Positions 1 through 12,544 of a stretch of 64,000 nucleotides of DNA are shown here, one piece after another. Each line of letters begins with the position of its first letter. Position 1 is the stretch's first letter. The notes beneath the pieces were generated by a model. That model saw only the letters and a list, made by a program, of their open reading frames with translations. It ran no database searches and had not been told where the DNA came from. The translations under genes were made by a program, and so were the position numbers. Source of the DNA: Limanda limanda (Eukaryota; Chordata; Actinopteri; Pleuronectiformes; Pleuronectidae); contig NC_083658.1 in assembly GCF_963576545.1 (NCBI RefSeq), positions 9,202,928-9,266,927 on the forward strand, given 5' to 3'.

Positions 1-71
1 GTATTTGTCCTGTTTTAACTCAGATATTGTCATCTCCTCTGCTTCCCTTTACGTCTGCCAGCCTCCTCCAG
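1..71 (+). other. Possible intron end upstream of candidate exon A
   Basis: This stretch is rich in pyrimidines and runs into a good splice acceptor (CTCCTCCAG, AG at 70-71). If the next stretch is an exon, this is the 3' end of its upstream intron. Nothing else is visible. Confidence 0.35.
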
Positions 72-158
72 GAAGTCATGAAGTCAGCTTGTAGCCACTT
101 GCTCAAGAACACTGACGGAGAGCAGATGTCGACTCATTCCGCAGCCGGACCTTGTTTG
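72..158 (+). CDS. Candidate internal coding exon A of an unidentified gene
   Basis: The stretch follows a strong acceptor (pyrimidine-rich, then CAG) and stays open in only one frame, giving 29 codons that start EVMKSACSHLLKNTDG. Two donors are possible: GTAAAG right after 158, or GTCAGT after 164. Both leave phase 0, which matches candidate exon B. The other two frames hit stops within the first 21 bases. I do not recognise the peptide, which has no catalytic motif, signal peptide or membrane segment. The upstream part of the gene would lie left of the window. The case rests on splice signals and frame only, and a chance exon-like stretch is a real alternative. Confidence 0.35.
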
Positions 159-1094
159 GTAAAGGTCAGTTTCCAGTTCGACCGTCAAAATCAGATGTTG
201 TGTAATCCCTACAGCAAATCACAGAGTTTTAACAACGTCTAGGTCTGATCACAAACCAGATCTTCTGTGTCATTGTTTCGTTTGAAGCAATTAGCACTTT
301 TTTACAGATTCATCGGCCACAGAAGTGGCTGAAACGAGTGCTCAATTTAAAATCTTACAGACAAGTGTACAAAAGGGAAGTGTGGGGGTGGATAAGAAAG
401 TCGACTATCCTGAAGTGCACCTATTGTACAGCAGTGATGAGTTTGTTTACCTAAACTTTATGCTTCAGTACAGATTTAAAGTGCGTCCGCTACACTTAAG
501 GATTTCCATTTTGATTCATTTTTAAACTTAATGTCATTTGAACTTTTTTTGAACTTGACTTTTGGAAGAAGAAAAAGCAAAAAAGTGTCAGCTCCACTCC
601 GCACCCCTTTTTTTAGAATATTTGTGAACTTTGAAAGATCAGAGCTTTATTTTATTTTTCTCAAGTTAAGTCCAACTCACATTGCCCTCCTAGGATTCAG
701 TATCACTCACTCTGTGCTGCTTTAATTCCCTTTCAACTTTCATGCTGTGCACATTGATAAAAGCTAAATTCGAGGGCGGCAGCAGTGTTTCGAAAAAAAA
801 ACTCGAACAAGACGCGTCTGGCGGCGAGCGAAATCGGATCCGTGCTTGTTTCACCTGGGACCGGGAAATAAATGAGAGCGAGTAGCTCTTTTCTTGTAAT
901 AATATGCTTTCCTGTAGCCGGAGTTAATCCTGCATCAATGCATTTTGGCTCATCAAACACTCAAATGGAAAAGTAATTGTGTGTAAAGTGCGCTCCACTC
1001 CATTCACGTAATAACAACATTGGGGATTGAGTTCGGAGACCGACAATCTAAATCGAATCTGGTGGTTTCCCCCCTTTAAGCGTTTTCCTCGCAG
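159..1094 (+). other. Possible intron between candidate exons A and B
   Basis: This is A+T-rich unique sequence. The stretch after an acceptor-like TTTTTTACAG (ending at 307) is open for about 49 codons in phase 0, but it runs to a stop without a credible donor, so I do not call it an exon. The 3' end has a pyrimidine tract and GCAG at 1091-1094. Confidence 0.35.
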
Positions 1095-1217
1095 GCCGTC
1101 CTCAATGGAGCATTTGATACTGATCAGATGGAGCTGGAGAGGATAAAGTTCAGCAACGTGGAAGTTCTCTCATACATGGCTGCAATTGCCAACTTCTCAC
1201 TGATGTTTTCATTCTAA
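1095..1217 (+). CDS. Candidate terminal coding exon B of an unidentified gene
   Basis: It follows a good acceptor (CCCCCC-rich tract, then CTCGCAG). It is open in one frame for 40 codons to a TAA at 1215-1217; the other two frames close within 51 bases. The peptide begins AVLNGAFDTDQMELERIKFS and ends in a hydrophobic, Phe-rich stretch. Phase 0 fits candidate exon A, so A plus B would give a 69-71 residue C-terminal end of a plus-strand gene starting outside the window. I cannot name the family. Codon use looks coding-like (several GAG, CTG and GTG codons), but that is weak evidence over 40 codons. No clear poly(A) signal directly follows. Confidence 0.35.
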   Translation, partial: AVLNGAFDTDQMELERIKFSNVEVLSYMAAIANFSLMFSF

Positions 1218-2805
1218 TCTCACGTTAATTTCCATTCATTCACCTGCTGAGACACAGTCAGGCGTCCGTGTGAACACCTGCAGCTGTACGAGGCAGAGAC
1301 ACCAGCGCAATTCTACTCATCACCCACTCTGACTGAACGTTTGCCACCGTCACATTTGATCAAATACAGAATCTGCTTTTGAATGATACAGAGACAGAAG
1401 CTAATGGATAAAACTGGCTTCTGAGGCATGGTAGCACCAGAGGGGCGGAACCAGAGTGAGAGTGGGTAGTTGGCTTGTTAGTATCACTCCTGATCTGCCG
1501 GGCGCAGGCCCACAGGCTCCGGAAGCCGCCCCCGTGATGGACAATTTAACAGATTTAGCTGGAAACTCAAAATCGAACAAGCCCAGACAGATGCAACAAA
1601 AGCACAATCATTTATACAATTTTATAAATAGTCAAAGTGCACGGTAAATAATTATTTGCCGCTATAAAAACAGGGTGAGACTGATTGACAGCTTTTATTT
1701 TCTGTGACTATTTCCCATCATATCCAGTGACTGTAGTGAAGATGGATATATTCTTCTTTCCCAGCATCATTTTCAAGAGGGGTTTGCAAATAGTTTCAGG
1801 CATTATTTCAAGTGTGTGACTTTCAAACGGCAAACAAACCTGAAACAGGAGTCGAAACAGTTATCACTTTGTCACAACGCCTTTTCACCTTTAATCTATC
1901 TTTGGATCGAAAAAGAAAGTGATAATGAACCTCAAAGTGTTAACGTGCCTTATAACATACTTTCTATACTGACTTTGCTCCACAAACTGGATCAATGACA
2001 CAAATGAATATTAATAACCTGAAACTTCCAATAGGTTGTGTAGGCCCCTACTCGTACATATGTATGGGACAGATGTGTGCGGATTTAAAGGCCTGACAAG
2101 AGTTGAATGGAGTGCAGTTAAAAACCAAGCTGCAGCAGTTGATTTATACTGCATGGAAAATCATTGGCATTAAAGAGCACATTTATGAACAGGCCACTCC
2201 AATAATATTGTCAGTGGCACATCTCATATTCTGCATACAGAGTATGAGCTGCTGCCGTCTGGTACGAGGTTTAGAGTTCCTCGCTGCAGATTGAATGGAT
2301 TTATCCCTGTGTCAAAAATAGATTTGAAATAGTGGCTGATGAAGCACTGGAGGATGATCCTGTTTGCTCGCTTGTTGTTACTTATTTATACATTTTAATA
2401 CTCAATGTTATGTATCTACACATCTTTAGGGTAATTGTTATGTTTGTTGTAAAATGGGGATTTTTGTGCATGGGTGCAAAGCCCAATACAAACTCTGTGG
2501 GACAATAAGGTTAATAATGAATTTTGAATTTTTGTACGGTGGAAGAAGCTGGAGACGGATCGTCCATCTTTTTATCTGGTCCTTGTCTACACTCATTTTA
2601 AAGGCTGAAGTGTTTTTTCTAATGTTTAAACTCAAAGGAGCTGACTTTCTGAACTAATAGTCCTCCAGCAGTTGTGTCATCGCCTCTCCTCAGCATGATC
2701 CATTTATTAAAAAGTTCCCACGAAAGAGCATGACCCCCGTAATATGGCTGTAGAATCAAATCCTCACAGAAGCAAACTATTATCCTCGAAGAAAAACAAT
2801 TCAAG
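1218..2805. other. Non-coding, A+T-rich, no gene seen
   Basis: No exon with credible splice sites is visible. If exon B is real, the first few hundred bases may be its 3' UTR. The segment at about 2435-2530 (mentioning 'gcaaagcccaatacaaactctg') resembles the tail of a dispersed repeat, but I could not place it in a family. Confidence 0.45.
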
Positions 2806-3120
2806 ATGACATATCGTCCATTTCATCCGCCTCAGCACTCGGTGTGTCTGAGACGCGGAGACTCCCCGAAGTCGAGTGGAGTTGCTTCCCATTATCCTCC
2901 CCCGTTAGCGCCGCGGTCCGGCTCTGCAGCGATGATCCGAATGATTCATGAGAGCGCGACATGTAATGTTTTATATTGCTGCAATGAAACTTTTATAAAT
3001 GTCAAAATTGTCAGGCAGAGCACAGCTATTCATAGATGGAGATACTGGAGTGAGGGTCGGGATTTGGGAAAACTCCTAATGAGTGATTACTGTTCTTCAA
3101 ATGACAGTTTTATGTAAATG
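2806..3120. other. G+C-richer unique block, candidate conserved non-coding element
   Basis: A 103-codon open frame on the plus strand (2806-3117) runs through a CpG-containing block around 2850-2950 and then an A+T-rich part with homeodomain-type core motifs. The translated peptide looks like no family I know, and there is no start context or splice structure. A conserved regulatory element is as likely as chance. Conservation cannot be judged from one sequence. Confidence 0.2.
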
Positions 3121-3130
3121 AGTATTCGTC

Positions 3131-3177
3131 GCAACATGATATGAAGCCGTCAAATATGTATTTCAATGTCATGTTGC
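3131..3177. other. Short stem-loop
   Basis: The left arm GCAACATGA (3131-3139) is a perfect reverse complement of TCATGTTGC (3169-3177). The stem extends inward by about three more pairs, one of them G-T. The loop is about 23 bases. It is too short for a typical microRNA precursor. Function unknown. Confidence 0.4.
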
Positions 3178-3544
3178 AACACATCGCTCACATTTAAATA
3201 AATACCGAGCCAGTCACCTTCACATTGCTGCGGCCCCGTTCGACCTGTTATTAATGTGAGAGCCGAGCAGCTGCCACAAGACAAGAGAGTGGAGGGTGGG
3301 AGAGCGAGGAGAGGGCGGGGGGGTCCAGTCAGCAAAAGCCAAGACGTGTCAAGGTCACCTGGCCGTCATCAACATAATGTGTACGAGCAGTTAACACTGA
3401 CAAGCGGAGAGCAGCAGGTCCGGTGCTCTAAACACAAAGACAACGCTCACACTCAGATTTAAGTCTGAAAATGTGCCGGATTATTCAGATCAAAATCAAT
3501 CAAATATTTCCTGGGAAGTTTGAAAATGTCAAATCCCTAGATCT
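3178..3544. other. Non-coding, no gene seen
   Basis: Unique sequence with a purine-rich, G-rich patch around 3286-3325. Nothing else is supported. Confidence 0.45.
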
Positions 3545-3710
3545 GCCTATTTGCCTGGATATGCCGAAACAAATGAAATGGATTATTTTTTGGACCCTGT
3601 CCCATCGTTCCACCAAGTTTAATGAAAATGTGTTTGCCACTTTTTTGCAAAATCCTTCTGACAAAAAGAAAAAAGGGAAATGTTGTAAACATAACCTCGT
3701 TGACAGAATA
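3545..3710 (+). repeat. Dispersed repeat tail, non-LTR/SINE-like
   Basis: The sequence contains 'ttccaccaagttt', an 'aatgaaaatg' segment, then 'tttttgcaaaatcctt' and 'acataacctcgttgac'. This order of words is that of a common teleost dispersed repeat whose usual form runs 'ccaccaagtttcatgaaaatcggttcagtagtttttgcgtaatcctg'-like in pieces. Four further copies lie near 12545, 24720, 47425 and 47560. I do not assign a family name. Confidence 0.5.
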
Positions 3711-6413
3711 GATAAAAAAAGTTTCATTAGTTCTGACCATTTTACTTTTAATATTTCTGTTTTGTGTCTGTGCAGTTTCATGGTTGAAGAAACATAAAGA
3801 CACATTTTATTTTAAGTTGTTTTTCTCTTTTTCTGAGATACGTTGCTTTTTTTTTAAACTGGAGAAACGATAATTAGTTTGAATGAGTTTTTCCCGTCGT
3901 GAATAAAGTTTATAAAGAATGTGATCTAGTGCAAAGTTCTGGGGATTAAAGAATGTCAACAAACCTCAGCCTTGAAGAGCACAGAATAAACGAGATGCTA
4001 AAGATAGGAAATGTGTCATGTATTTTATAAGAGAAAGCAGCAAACTGTCAGAGGTGATCCTCCCAAACATCAGCTCTCCACGAGGCAAGAAGGACTTTGT
4101 TGTATTCAACAGTGAGAAACTTAGCGTGGTTCATTTGTCTTTAGAACGACGATGACTCAGAGTCTAGGCTGCTTTGAGTTTTTTTATGAAGTAGAAAATG
4201 TTCTCAGGAAAATTCACTGTATCCACAAAAAGTTGGTTTGACTTCCTCTGACGGCACCGAAGGAAAACAGCAGCTCCGGTTTTTTCTTTTTCCTTTTGAT
4301 GATTTCTTGGCGCTGGTGCCCACTTTTGCAAATCTAGGCTACGATTACAAAAATAACACACTAATTCTGCAATGGAAGGATTTTGCTTTCATTCCCACAG
4401 GTTATTAGGTATGTGCATTAGGGCATTTACAGTATTTTTATTCCAATTTTAAATAGGCAGCAGTTCTAAATATTACTTCTATTTTTGCTGTTTTGTTAAA
4501 TCAAGGGTTATCTCATGGGCGATCCACACTTTGAAATAAATAAATAAAAATGTAACCTGTTTAAAACTTGAGAATAAAATAAAAAATGGTAAAAAGGTTG
4601 ATGTGAACCTGAACACAGACTAAAACAACCTTTGTCTAGCCAAGCAAATTTGTGCCAAGACGAGGTTCAATCCCCTATTCAGTAATTAGGTTGTTGAGGT
4701 GACCTTGAGCAAGGCAACAAATCTTGCCAACACACAGAGATGCTTCCCTGCCTCACCCCCACATCTACCTGCCCACTCGGGCCATCACCGGTAATGAAAA
4801 CGTATTAGCCGAAGGTACCTCCATATCTGGCCAAGTCCCCCCCCCCAAGTTAACAGGCAAACGTAATGAGATGGACTGTTGACTCACACATTGTTAGTGT
4901 AAACAACGGCACTTGTTCCTGACAAGCTATTCAATCTGCCCCGGCTCCAATTATTTATAATTAGCGTGTCATTTGTGCCCCGGGTCACGGCGACTCTGGT
5001 AATTACAAACCACATTTTACAAGAAAGCGTCGCCCGAGTGTGTCAACGCTGCGGCTCAGACCACCGCTTTAAAAGCTCTCTTTGGATTCGGAGCAGCGGG
5101 ATCTCTGCGTGCCGTTATGTCGCTCACTCGTCTCCCTTGAGTCACTTAACTTGAAGAGTTTCCTTTTTGGATGGAAAGCAAATGAAAACAAGGACAGAAC
5201 AGCTGCCAACACAAATGCCACATTTGTAGCCTGTTAATAACCCTTTAGGTTTGTAAATGCAAAAAATAAAAGGAATAAATAATAATATTAAGACCACAGG
5301 TGGTGTCCGAAATCCATGGAAAGGATTATGTTGTGTTTTTATTGGCAAAATAAATATAAAACACTTGGCTTGGCAGGAGATTGTTTTCCCACAAGAATGA
5401 ATACAAATTAATTAGTGCAATTAACTGTTGTGCATTCATTGTGATCTAACCGCTGTGCATTTGTATAAAAGGTAAATACTTACTTCCATAAAAAAGTCGG
5501 CTAAAACCTGTTTCTTTCTATTCAGGCGCGTACAGCTTCCTTTTCACACCACAGAGCAAATTGAGGAAATCTGGACTGAAAGTGACTCATGTCAACGAAT
5601 ATTTCCACCAGAGTTTAAATGCACCAAAGAAGCCGATATTTGCTTATTTGTTTTCTCTGGACACTTTAGTATCTTTTCACATTTTATAGGGAAAGTGATG
5701 AATTGATTAATTGAGAAATAAGACAGAAAAATAAGTTACTAGCCCCAATAACATTCACCCTAAACAGCACTACAAAATGGCAAATATATAATATATAAAG
5801 GGACAATATTGAGCTAACACTCTGAGCTAATCACCACGGTTATTACAATCCTAACATGCATGTGAATGTGCCAAACATTGTGAACAAATTAATATTATCT
5901 AAATGTTAGAATGGACCACCAACCTAGTGACAACACCATCCCTGAGGCAGAGGCAGCTCTGAAACCACAGAGGGAGTCTGACAAGGAGCAAACCCCCCCG
6001 CTCTATAAAAAGGTTTAATTACGGCTGCAGAAAAAAACAATTCAATTCCAATCAAAAGCTTTCCAGAAAAGAATCAAATCAAATGAACCCCCTTCAGGGT
6101 GCAAACAAGGCCAAATGTTAACTCCTGTCACAGCCAGTTTTTTATGTGAGAAACCTGCTCTCGTGTCACGCAGAAAGAAAACACACAAAACATGAATTTA
6201 CTTTAAAAATGTGGAATCGATGGACAGGAAGCCAGGACGGAGACTTTCCTTCTTTTTGTTTTGTTTCCTCTCGTTCGTCTGTAAGCAGCGTGGTCTCACA
6301 CACACCACCTACCACCATTTAAATAATTCAAAGACCTGGGCCTCCGAAGCGCGGCTGAAATATTAATGAAATAACACGTTTATGTATTCAAGGAATTAAC
6401 TTGTTGAGCTCCG
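3711..6413. other. Non-coding, A+T-rich, no gene seen
   Basis: Long A+T-rich unique sequence with a C10 run at 4837-4846. Around 4665 a 'ggttcaatcccc' string resembles a tRNA B box, but no tRNA fold surrounds it. No exon is supported. Confidence 0.45.
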
Positions 6414-6479
6414 TCATCTCTCCAGAGCAGGTGGGGGGGGGGGGGGGGGGGGCTGAGCCGAACCACTCTGGAGAGATGA
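6414..6479. other. Perfect 14-bp hairpin with a G20 run in its loop
   Basis: The left arm TCATCTCTCCAGAG (6414-6427) is exactly complementary to CTCTGGAGAGATGA (6466-6479). The 38-base loop contains an uninterrupted run of 20 G (6433-6452). The arms are seen directly. Whether it forms a cruciform or a G-quadruplex is inference. Confidence 0.75.
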
Positions 6480-9400
6480 TTTGAGATGTGCAGTATCTTG
6501 TGTTAATCCAGAAGCAATTAATACGTCATTGTTTCAAGATAATCGCTATTCACATAGACAAAACAAGCATGTAAAAGGCTTTGACTTGTATCTCCTGTAT
6601 TTGAAGTTTGAAAAAAACGTCCCTTTTTGTGGACAGAACTAACGTTGCATGGAAGTAATCGATGCTTAACACGCTGACTGTGTGTTGAACAACAGATCCA
6701 TCTTTCTCGTCTGTACCTTCAGCTGTCAGATGTGTCACTATTACACTGTAGGTTGATAACAGTGGTTCAAAACTTTAATTGGGGTTGTTTGTGGTTGTGC
6801 GGTGACCCAATTCCTAGGGGAAGATTTTCTTGCCCTTTTCCCTTGTAGCCTCATTTGGAGGAGACGATCCCAGCGAAAGGCCAAGGGAGAGAAATTGGGA
6901 CGTTCTTTATCCACAAAGAGCCAAAAACAAAAACAGAGCTACTTCTCACCTGATCCCCAAGTACCAGTTCCCACTGGAAGGAACCATCATTTGTGCCACA
7001 GACTATTTGGCCTGATTTTATTTAATCATGAACAAATTTGATTATTTTTTTCCTGCCAAGAAATTGAGTCTTCAAGCTGAAATGAGAGCAAGACAAGACT
7101 CTCGCTTTTTGAAATTCATCTGCTTCTGCCACTTGAAAGTAGACACATTATGCTCATATTCATGTTCATCCTCTTTATTCGGGTTATGAATTGCAACGGT
7201 TTCCATGCTCTAATGTTGGGAAAACATAACTTTCCTCTCCATTTTTGGGCTTTCTAACTTTCACAAAAAAAAACTATGTTGCACACCATTACACAACCTA
7301 TATAACAGAAGGGGGGAAAAAACTGAAAAACACCATATGTCCCCTATATATACATCTGGGAATAGTTTCTGAGGAGCAGCATAGGAGGTAAAAAAACTCA
7401 CAGCTCACAGATATCTGTTAGTGTTTGTTAGTTTGCTCGATATTTGAGATTAGTTGGCTTTAGCTAAGATTAGCTGCTTTGAGCTGCCGGTCATAACAGA
7501 ACTCACTCGCTTGAGACTCGTGGGAAACTCGAGTCACCAGGGGCTCTGCTGTTGAAGCAGCTTGTCATGAGTCTGTCTTGTTTCCCACTGATATATGTGA
7601 ATAATGCAGGGAGCTGGTTTCCTCTGTGTCAATGAATGTTGAAATAAAGTTTTGGCTGTGCAGCACGAGGCGCCCGATGGGATTGACATGCTGTATGTGC
7701 AGGAAATACATGAAGGTTATTGGTTCTCTGGCGCCTCTGAACACCTTCGGCTGTTCCTAGGAAATAATGGAGATTACACTTTCTTTACTTATTTTCCTTA
7801 CGAGCATTTTTTGATCGTGAAAAGACATAAGATAGATTGCGATTTCTGAAGTTTTTCCAACGGGTCTCGTCTCTAACGGAACCCTTTCAGCCGCAAAACT
7901 CAACTTGTCGACCATTTGGGCATTGATTGATGGAAGGAACCACTTTGATGTATAGAAAGATGAGCAAATGGATTTCCTTAGGTATCAGGGTGTTTCTCAA
8001 GCAACTAATGTTATATGACTTCCTCACTTACAGGGTCACCTAACCATGACCTCACAGGAAAGGGGATGTGAGTGGGTTGTAAAACACTGATAAGAGATCC
8101 TTGAAAACAGATGGTTCACTCAAGGAGCTTAAGACCGAGTAGAAGACAGGATACTAATCATCTATTTCTAAAGATCAAAGTGGTTAATTGATAACATGTG
8201 TTCCTCTCCAGGAGGAGCTTGAACACGTTTAAGACTGCTGTGTGTCTTGTGTATCACTGCTCATTGTATGAAATCTTTGCCATGATTTGTACTGTGATGC
8301 CCATCTGCAGATGTAGAGTTAAACTTCCAGAAAGAACAATTGTGATGACTTGTGCTTGACTATTGGTTAAATTCCACGACACTACAAATACAGAGACAAA
8401 AGCGGAGAGCATCTACTGTTTACACCGTCTCCACTTGTCCGCGGCGGAAAATAGCAGCCGTGTTTGTGCTCTGGATGTGGACGATCATTTTCATCCACTT
8501 TTTCCTAAAATGCAGTGGGCGGATGATCGGATTCTCCCCGTGTCAGCCTGTATGCTTTCTTTTCTGTACTCTACTTTCCAGCAAAGTGACACTCATCATT
8601 TAGACAGCTGGATAAGTTCTCTCTATCCCAGAGGGTCTTTGTAAGCGTTTTTTCTTTTGGACAGTCAGGTAGGGGTCACCTTTGGATAGATCCCTCAACA
8701 AGCCCGTGGACCCCCTGCTGGGCGGCACAGCCTCCAGCCGCTGGCTCCGCACGTCGACTTGCAGCAGAGAGAAATACAAAAAAGTCTGAGCTAATGAATC
8801 CTCAAAATCCTCAATCCTACATTGGTAATGACTGACTCCTCTGAACTTGGGTTGTTTTTATGGTAAGCTGCCCTTTGCCGAGTCCTGAAAAACATTGCTC
8901 TGGGCAGAGCCAGACACTTTACAAGTGCTGATCATCCTCCTCCTCCTAAGCGGATTGGAAGGAGAGAGGGGGGGGGGGGTTGTTTTGACGGTTCTCGCCA
9001 GCCTCGGTCAGCGATAAGGATGACCCGGTCATCTCCCAGCAAGCGTCCGCACAACACTGTCTTTCTCAGGAGAAGAAGACATCACTCTCTTTTTAGCGGA
9101 TGCCCTCGCACGGGGGAAAAAAACTGTGTCCTGCCACAATGGGAAAGGGAGAATGTGAAAAGTACTTTCTCAAATACGTTTTGTTTTTTTCATTTAACCG
9201 GTGAAAAGAAAGAGCGAGCTTTAAAAACTGAGCCGTGTGACTTTTCGGTGTCACCGCTTTAAAAGCTACTCTGCACAGATGAAAGAAGTAGTTAAACCTA
9301 TGAAAAGCATATTGTGACAGGTAAAGTCAAGGTGAGCTGCGGGATACGGTGACAAGTTTCCCTCTCTACTTTTATCCGCATTTATTAAATGAGGAACTTC

Positions 9401-10273
9401 TGCAGCCCACATATTCCTGCGAGGTGTCAGAACTTCAAGCAGCGCTCGAACGCTGGGCACGATTTAAAAACCAATTTTAATCAAATATGTCCAATTTACA
9501 GTTATAAGTAAAGAAATTTGACAAGACTTTTTAATTCATTTCAATTTCCCCTTTGATTTTTTCTCTCTATAAACCCATTGAGACATGCTTGTAACAAAAG
9601 GTTGGTTTTCTTTGACTTCTTTTCAAATTTAACAAAATCAAAAGTCAAAGCTGTTGAAGCAACGATCACATTTATTCAAATTGGCTAATATTTTGAGGAG
9701 CTTGTGAAATCTAACAATTTTAATAAAAATGTGTTGGGGTGACCAACTATGTGAAAGCGGGATGCCTTTTTTGATAAGATCAAGAATCTAATTTCCAGCC
9801 AACCTGAAAGATAAAACACAAACAGGTCTGAAATTTGTCAGAGAAAAGAAAATGCTCAGGATTCAACAACTGTACTTCTGCACACGACCTAGAAAAAGCG
9901 TCCATTGACGAAAATACATAAATACCCGCCTCGCCTCACTGCTGTGACAACAGTCAAGTTACGCTGATAAATGAGTTGAATTTCACAGAAAGCACATGTC
10001 CTTGGTGGGCGCAGCTTGTGTTAGTCTGCCGTCGCGCTGATTGATAGTGGCGGATGCTAATTCCATGGCAAATGATGCCATTATTCAGGGGCTCAAATTG
10101 AATTACTTCATCCATTGGATCTGCTTAACGTTTTCCCCATGGAGAGTTTAGCAACCAGTGTAATCTCCCCTACTTACTTACAAGTCCCGTTTGTCATGCT
10201 CTGTCTCTGCCTCTCCCCCTCCATTACCGACTCTTCTCATTGCGGTGAACACACTCTGTGCACTCTGATGCAG
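6480..10273. other. Non-coding, no gene seen
   Basis: Mostly unique A+T-rich sequence. It has a G12 run at 8968-8979 and a slightly G+C-richer stretch around 8690-9100. Short open frames at 8352-8644 overlap in two frames and lack splice sites or family similarity. No gene is supported. Confidence 0.45.
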
Positions 10274-10324
10274 GTGAACCTGGTCAAAGCCTTGGCAGCA
10301 GCTCAGTATGGTCACACGTTGTGA
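10274..10324 (+). CDS. Weak candidate terminal exon C
   Basis: A pyrimidine-rich tract (about 10190-10250) ends in GATGCAG at 10273. The next 16 codons (VNLVKALAAAQYGHTL) run to a TGA at 10322-10324. An AATAAA occurs downstream near 10597. However, CAG|GTGAAC at the same junction also reads as a splice donor, which makes the call ambiguous, and the peptide is too short to identify. It could be the last exon of the gene entering from the left, or chance. Confidence 0.18.
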   Translation: MNLVKALAAAQYGHTL

Positions 10325-12544
10325 ATCAGGACATCATCCCGCTTCTCTAAACTTAAATATAGCTTCATCAAAAACAAACAGTAACTTTTTTCTGTTGGAG
10401 CAGCATATAAATCTGTAAAAAATATCCAAAATTTAAGTATCTTTTAGTGTTTTTATCACGTTGGGTTTCAGTAATTCCGTGCCGTGTACTCCATTTTGTG
10501 TTTTGCACACTGTAACCCTATTCTGTCAAATATGTCACTTCACTGTGCATATTCTGTCAAGTACGTTATATATATATATATATTGTTGCATTACAAAAAT
10601 AAAACCAAAACAAATGCACCTTTACCTATTTTGGTCTTTGCCGTCCTGTGCCTACATGTTCTTTCATGTCTCAACTCTGCATCCCGTCTCAAATTGTTGT
10701 GTAAACTTCTATAATGTACAGTATAAGTGCAGTTTTCCAAACTTAGTATTCAAATTGAAAGTAGTTGTAGCTCAGATTAGCATTGTGGCAAATCATTAAT
10801 CATGCTTGAGCATGTCTTTTGACTGATAGACATGAATTTGCTGCAGAAAGTATATAGAATTGAGTTGTAGATTTAATTACAAACAGATACATTTAGGTTT
10901 TGTCCAATTTATGCTCAATATTCCATAATGAAATTTGTTTTTATTGCCACATATATTTAAAAAAACTACAATCTCTGATTTAGAAAAGTATTTGGACTGT
11001 TTGCTGCGTCACTGGTCAGATGCTGCCTTTTTGTTTTAATCATCCTTGAGCCGAGTCTGGAACCTGACAGAGTCCACCCTTGCCAAACTGAATCGATTGG
11101 ACATAGTTTAGAAGAGGCACGCACCCGAGTGTATATAGAAGGTCCAACAATTCACACTGCACGTCTGGGGTAGAAACTAAGCCATGAAGTCCAATGAACT
11201 CTCTGCAGAGCTCTGCGATAAAACTTTGTGGCCAGACATAGATCAGGGCAAGGGTGTGAAACAATTTCTAAAGCGTTGAGTGTTCCCAGGAGCGCAATGA
11301 TTGTAAAATGAAAAAAAGTTTGGAGCAGCCAGGACACAAGCCAAACTGAGAGCAAAAGTCTCCCTCGGTTAGACACAGAGACATTTCCATAAAACCTCCC
11401 GTTTAATACAAGTAGAGCTGAATACAGTCACAATTATGGGTGGGATTGTGATGTCCTGCAGCCGGATTTTTCTGTTGCAGGGAAATTGGCACACAAAAAA
11501 AAACTGCAACCTGATTGCAGAGAGGATGCTGACTCAGCAGGTTTGGAAAACAAAGTTTTTTAGCTAACAAGGAAAGCTACAGTGTTGTTTCAAATTGGAT
11601 CTTGACAGAGTTGGGAGCTGTTCTTCCCTCCAGCTGACAATGAAATAACTGGGCACAGTGACAGATCATGTTTTTCGGACTGAAACTGTGAAGTATGAAA
11701 AAACATAGCATTCAATTTTATTCAACAAAGCAAACACAGTAGCTACATGGTTTTGAGGTTTGTCCTCCGGACGGATGATAGAAATAAACACCTGTTATTT
11801 CCGTGTTAGGCAGATTTCCAATCATGTTCTCTGTGTGAACTCCGACACAATCCAGAGACCTTTTTATAGAAAGGCACGTCTTAGAGTACCACTCTCGTGC
11901 GGCCTTGTGCGGCTAAAGCACTCCACTTGTTCAAACCGCACTTTATTGTTGAGGCCAGATAGCTGAGCAATGTTTGCAGCAGCAGACTTTACTGCGTCAG
12001 CCCCAGAACAAGTTGAAAATATACCAGAATGTATTTCAATGCTGTGAAAACATTGAAGTTTTTCCTCAGGAACAGCCACGGATATGTGAAAGGGAAATAC
12101 TTGCAAATACTTGCATTACCTCGCTAAATCACATTATTTATTGAGGCTTCAGGCTGCAATTATGCTCTAATAATTGTTGTAATCAATCCTACTTTACTGT
12201 GCCACGTCTACAGTGTCAGGCAACAACACACTGCAGGTTCAACGTGAATATTCAACCTTGGAAAAAGCTGTTGACAGAAGTCGTATTTCATAATCTACCA
12301 CAGTAAATGGAGATTATTAGGAAATTGTAGATGTAAAGGGACGTGAGTTTGTCAACAATTATTTGATAACAATGTTAGGTATTAATATAAGCCTATATAT
12401 ATTAGTAAATCTGAAATTTGGTAACTAAAATCTTCAGTAATTAAACTATTCGAAAGGCTAATTAAAGTTACTTTTACTTTACTGTCTGAGCTTTCAGCTG
12501 CACGTTGGTGGTAGCTACAGGTTTGTAGCTTAACATCCACATAA
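10325..12544. other. Non-coding, A+T-rich
   Basis: Very A+T-rich at first, with a short (TA)n run around 10566-10582 and AATAAA near 10597. This would suit a 3' UTR if exon C is real. The rest is unique sequence with no supported exon. Confidence 0.4.

Noticed and set aside
308..455. Possible exon after an acceptor-like TTTTTTACAG
   Set aside because: It is open in phase 0 but runs to a stop without a plausible donor, and a two-exon join of A to B is simpler.
4620..4700. tRNA-like B box 'ggttcaatcccc'
   Set aside because: No cloverleaf can be drawn around it.
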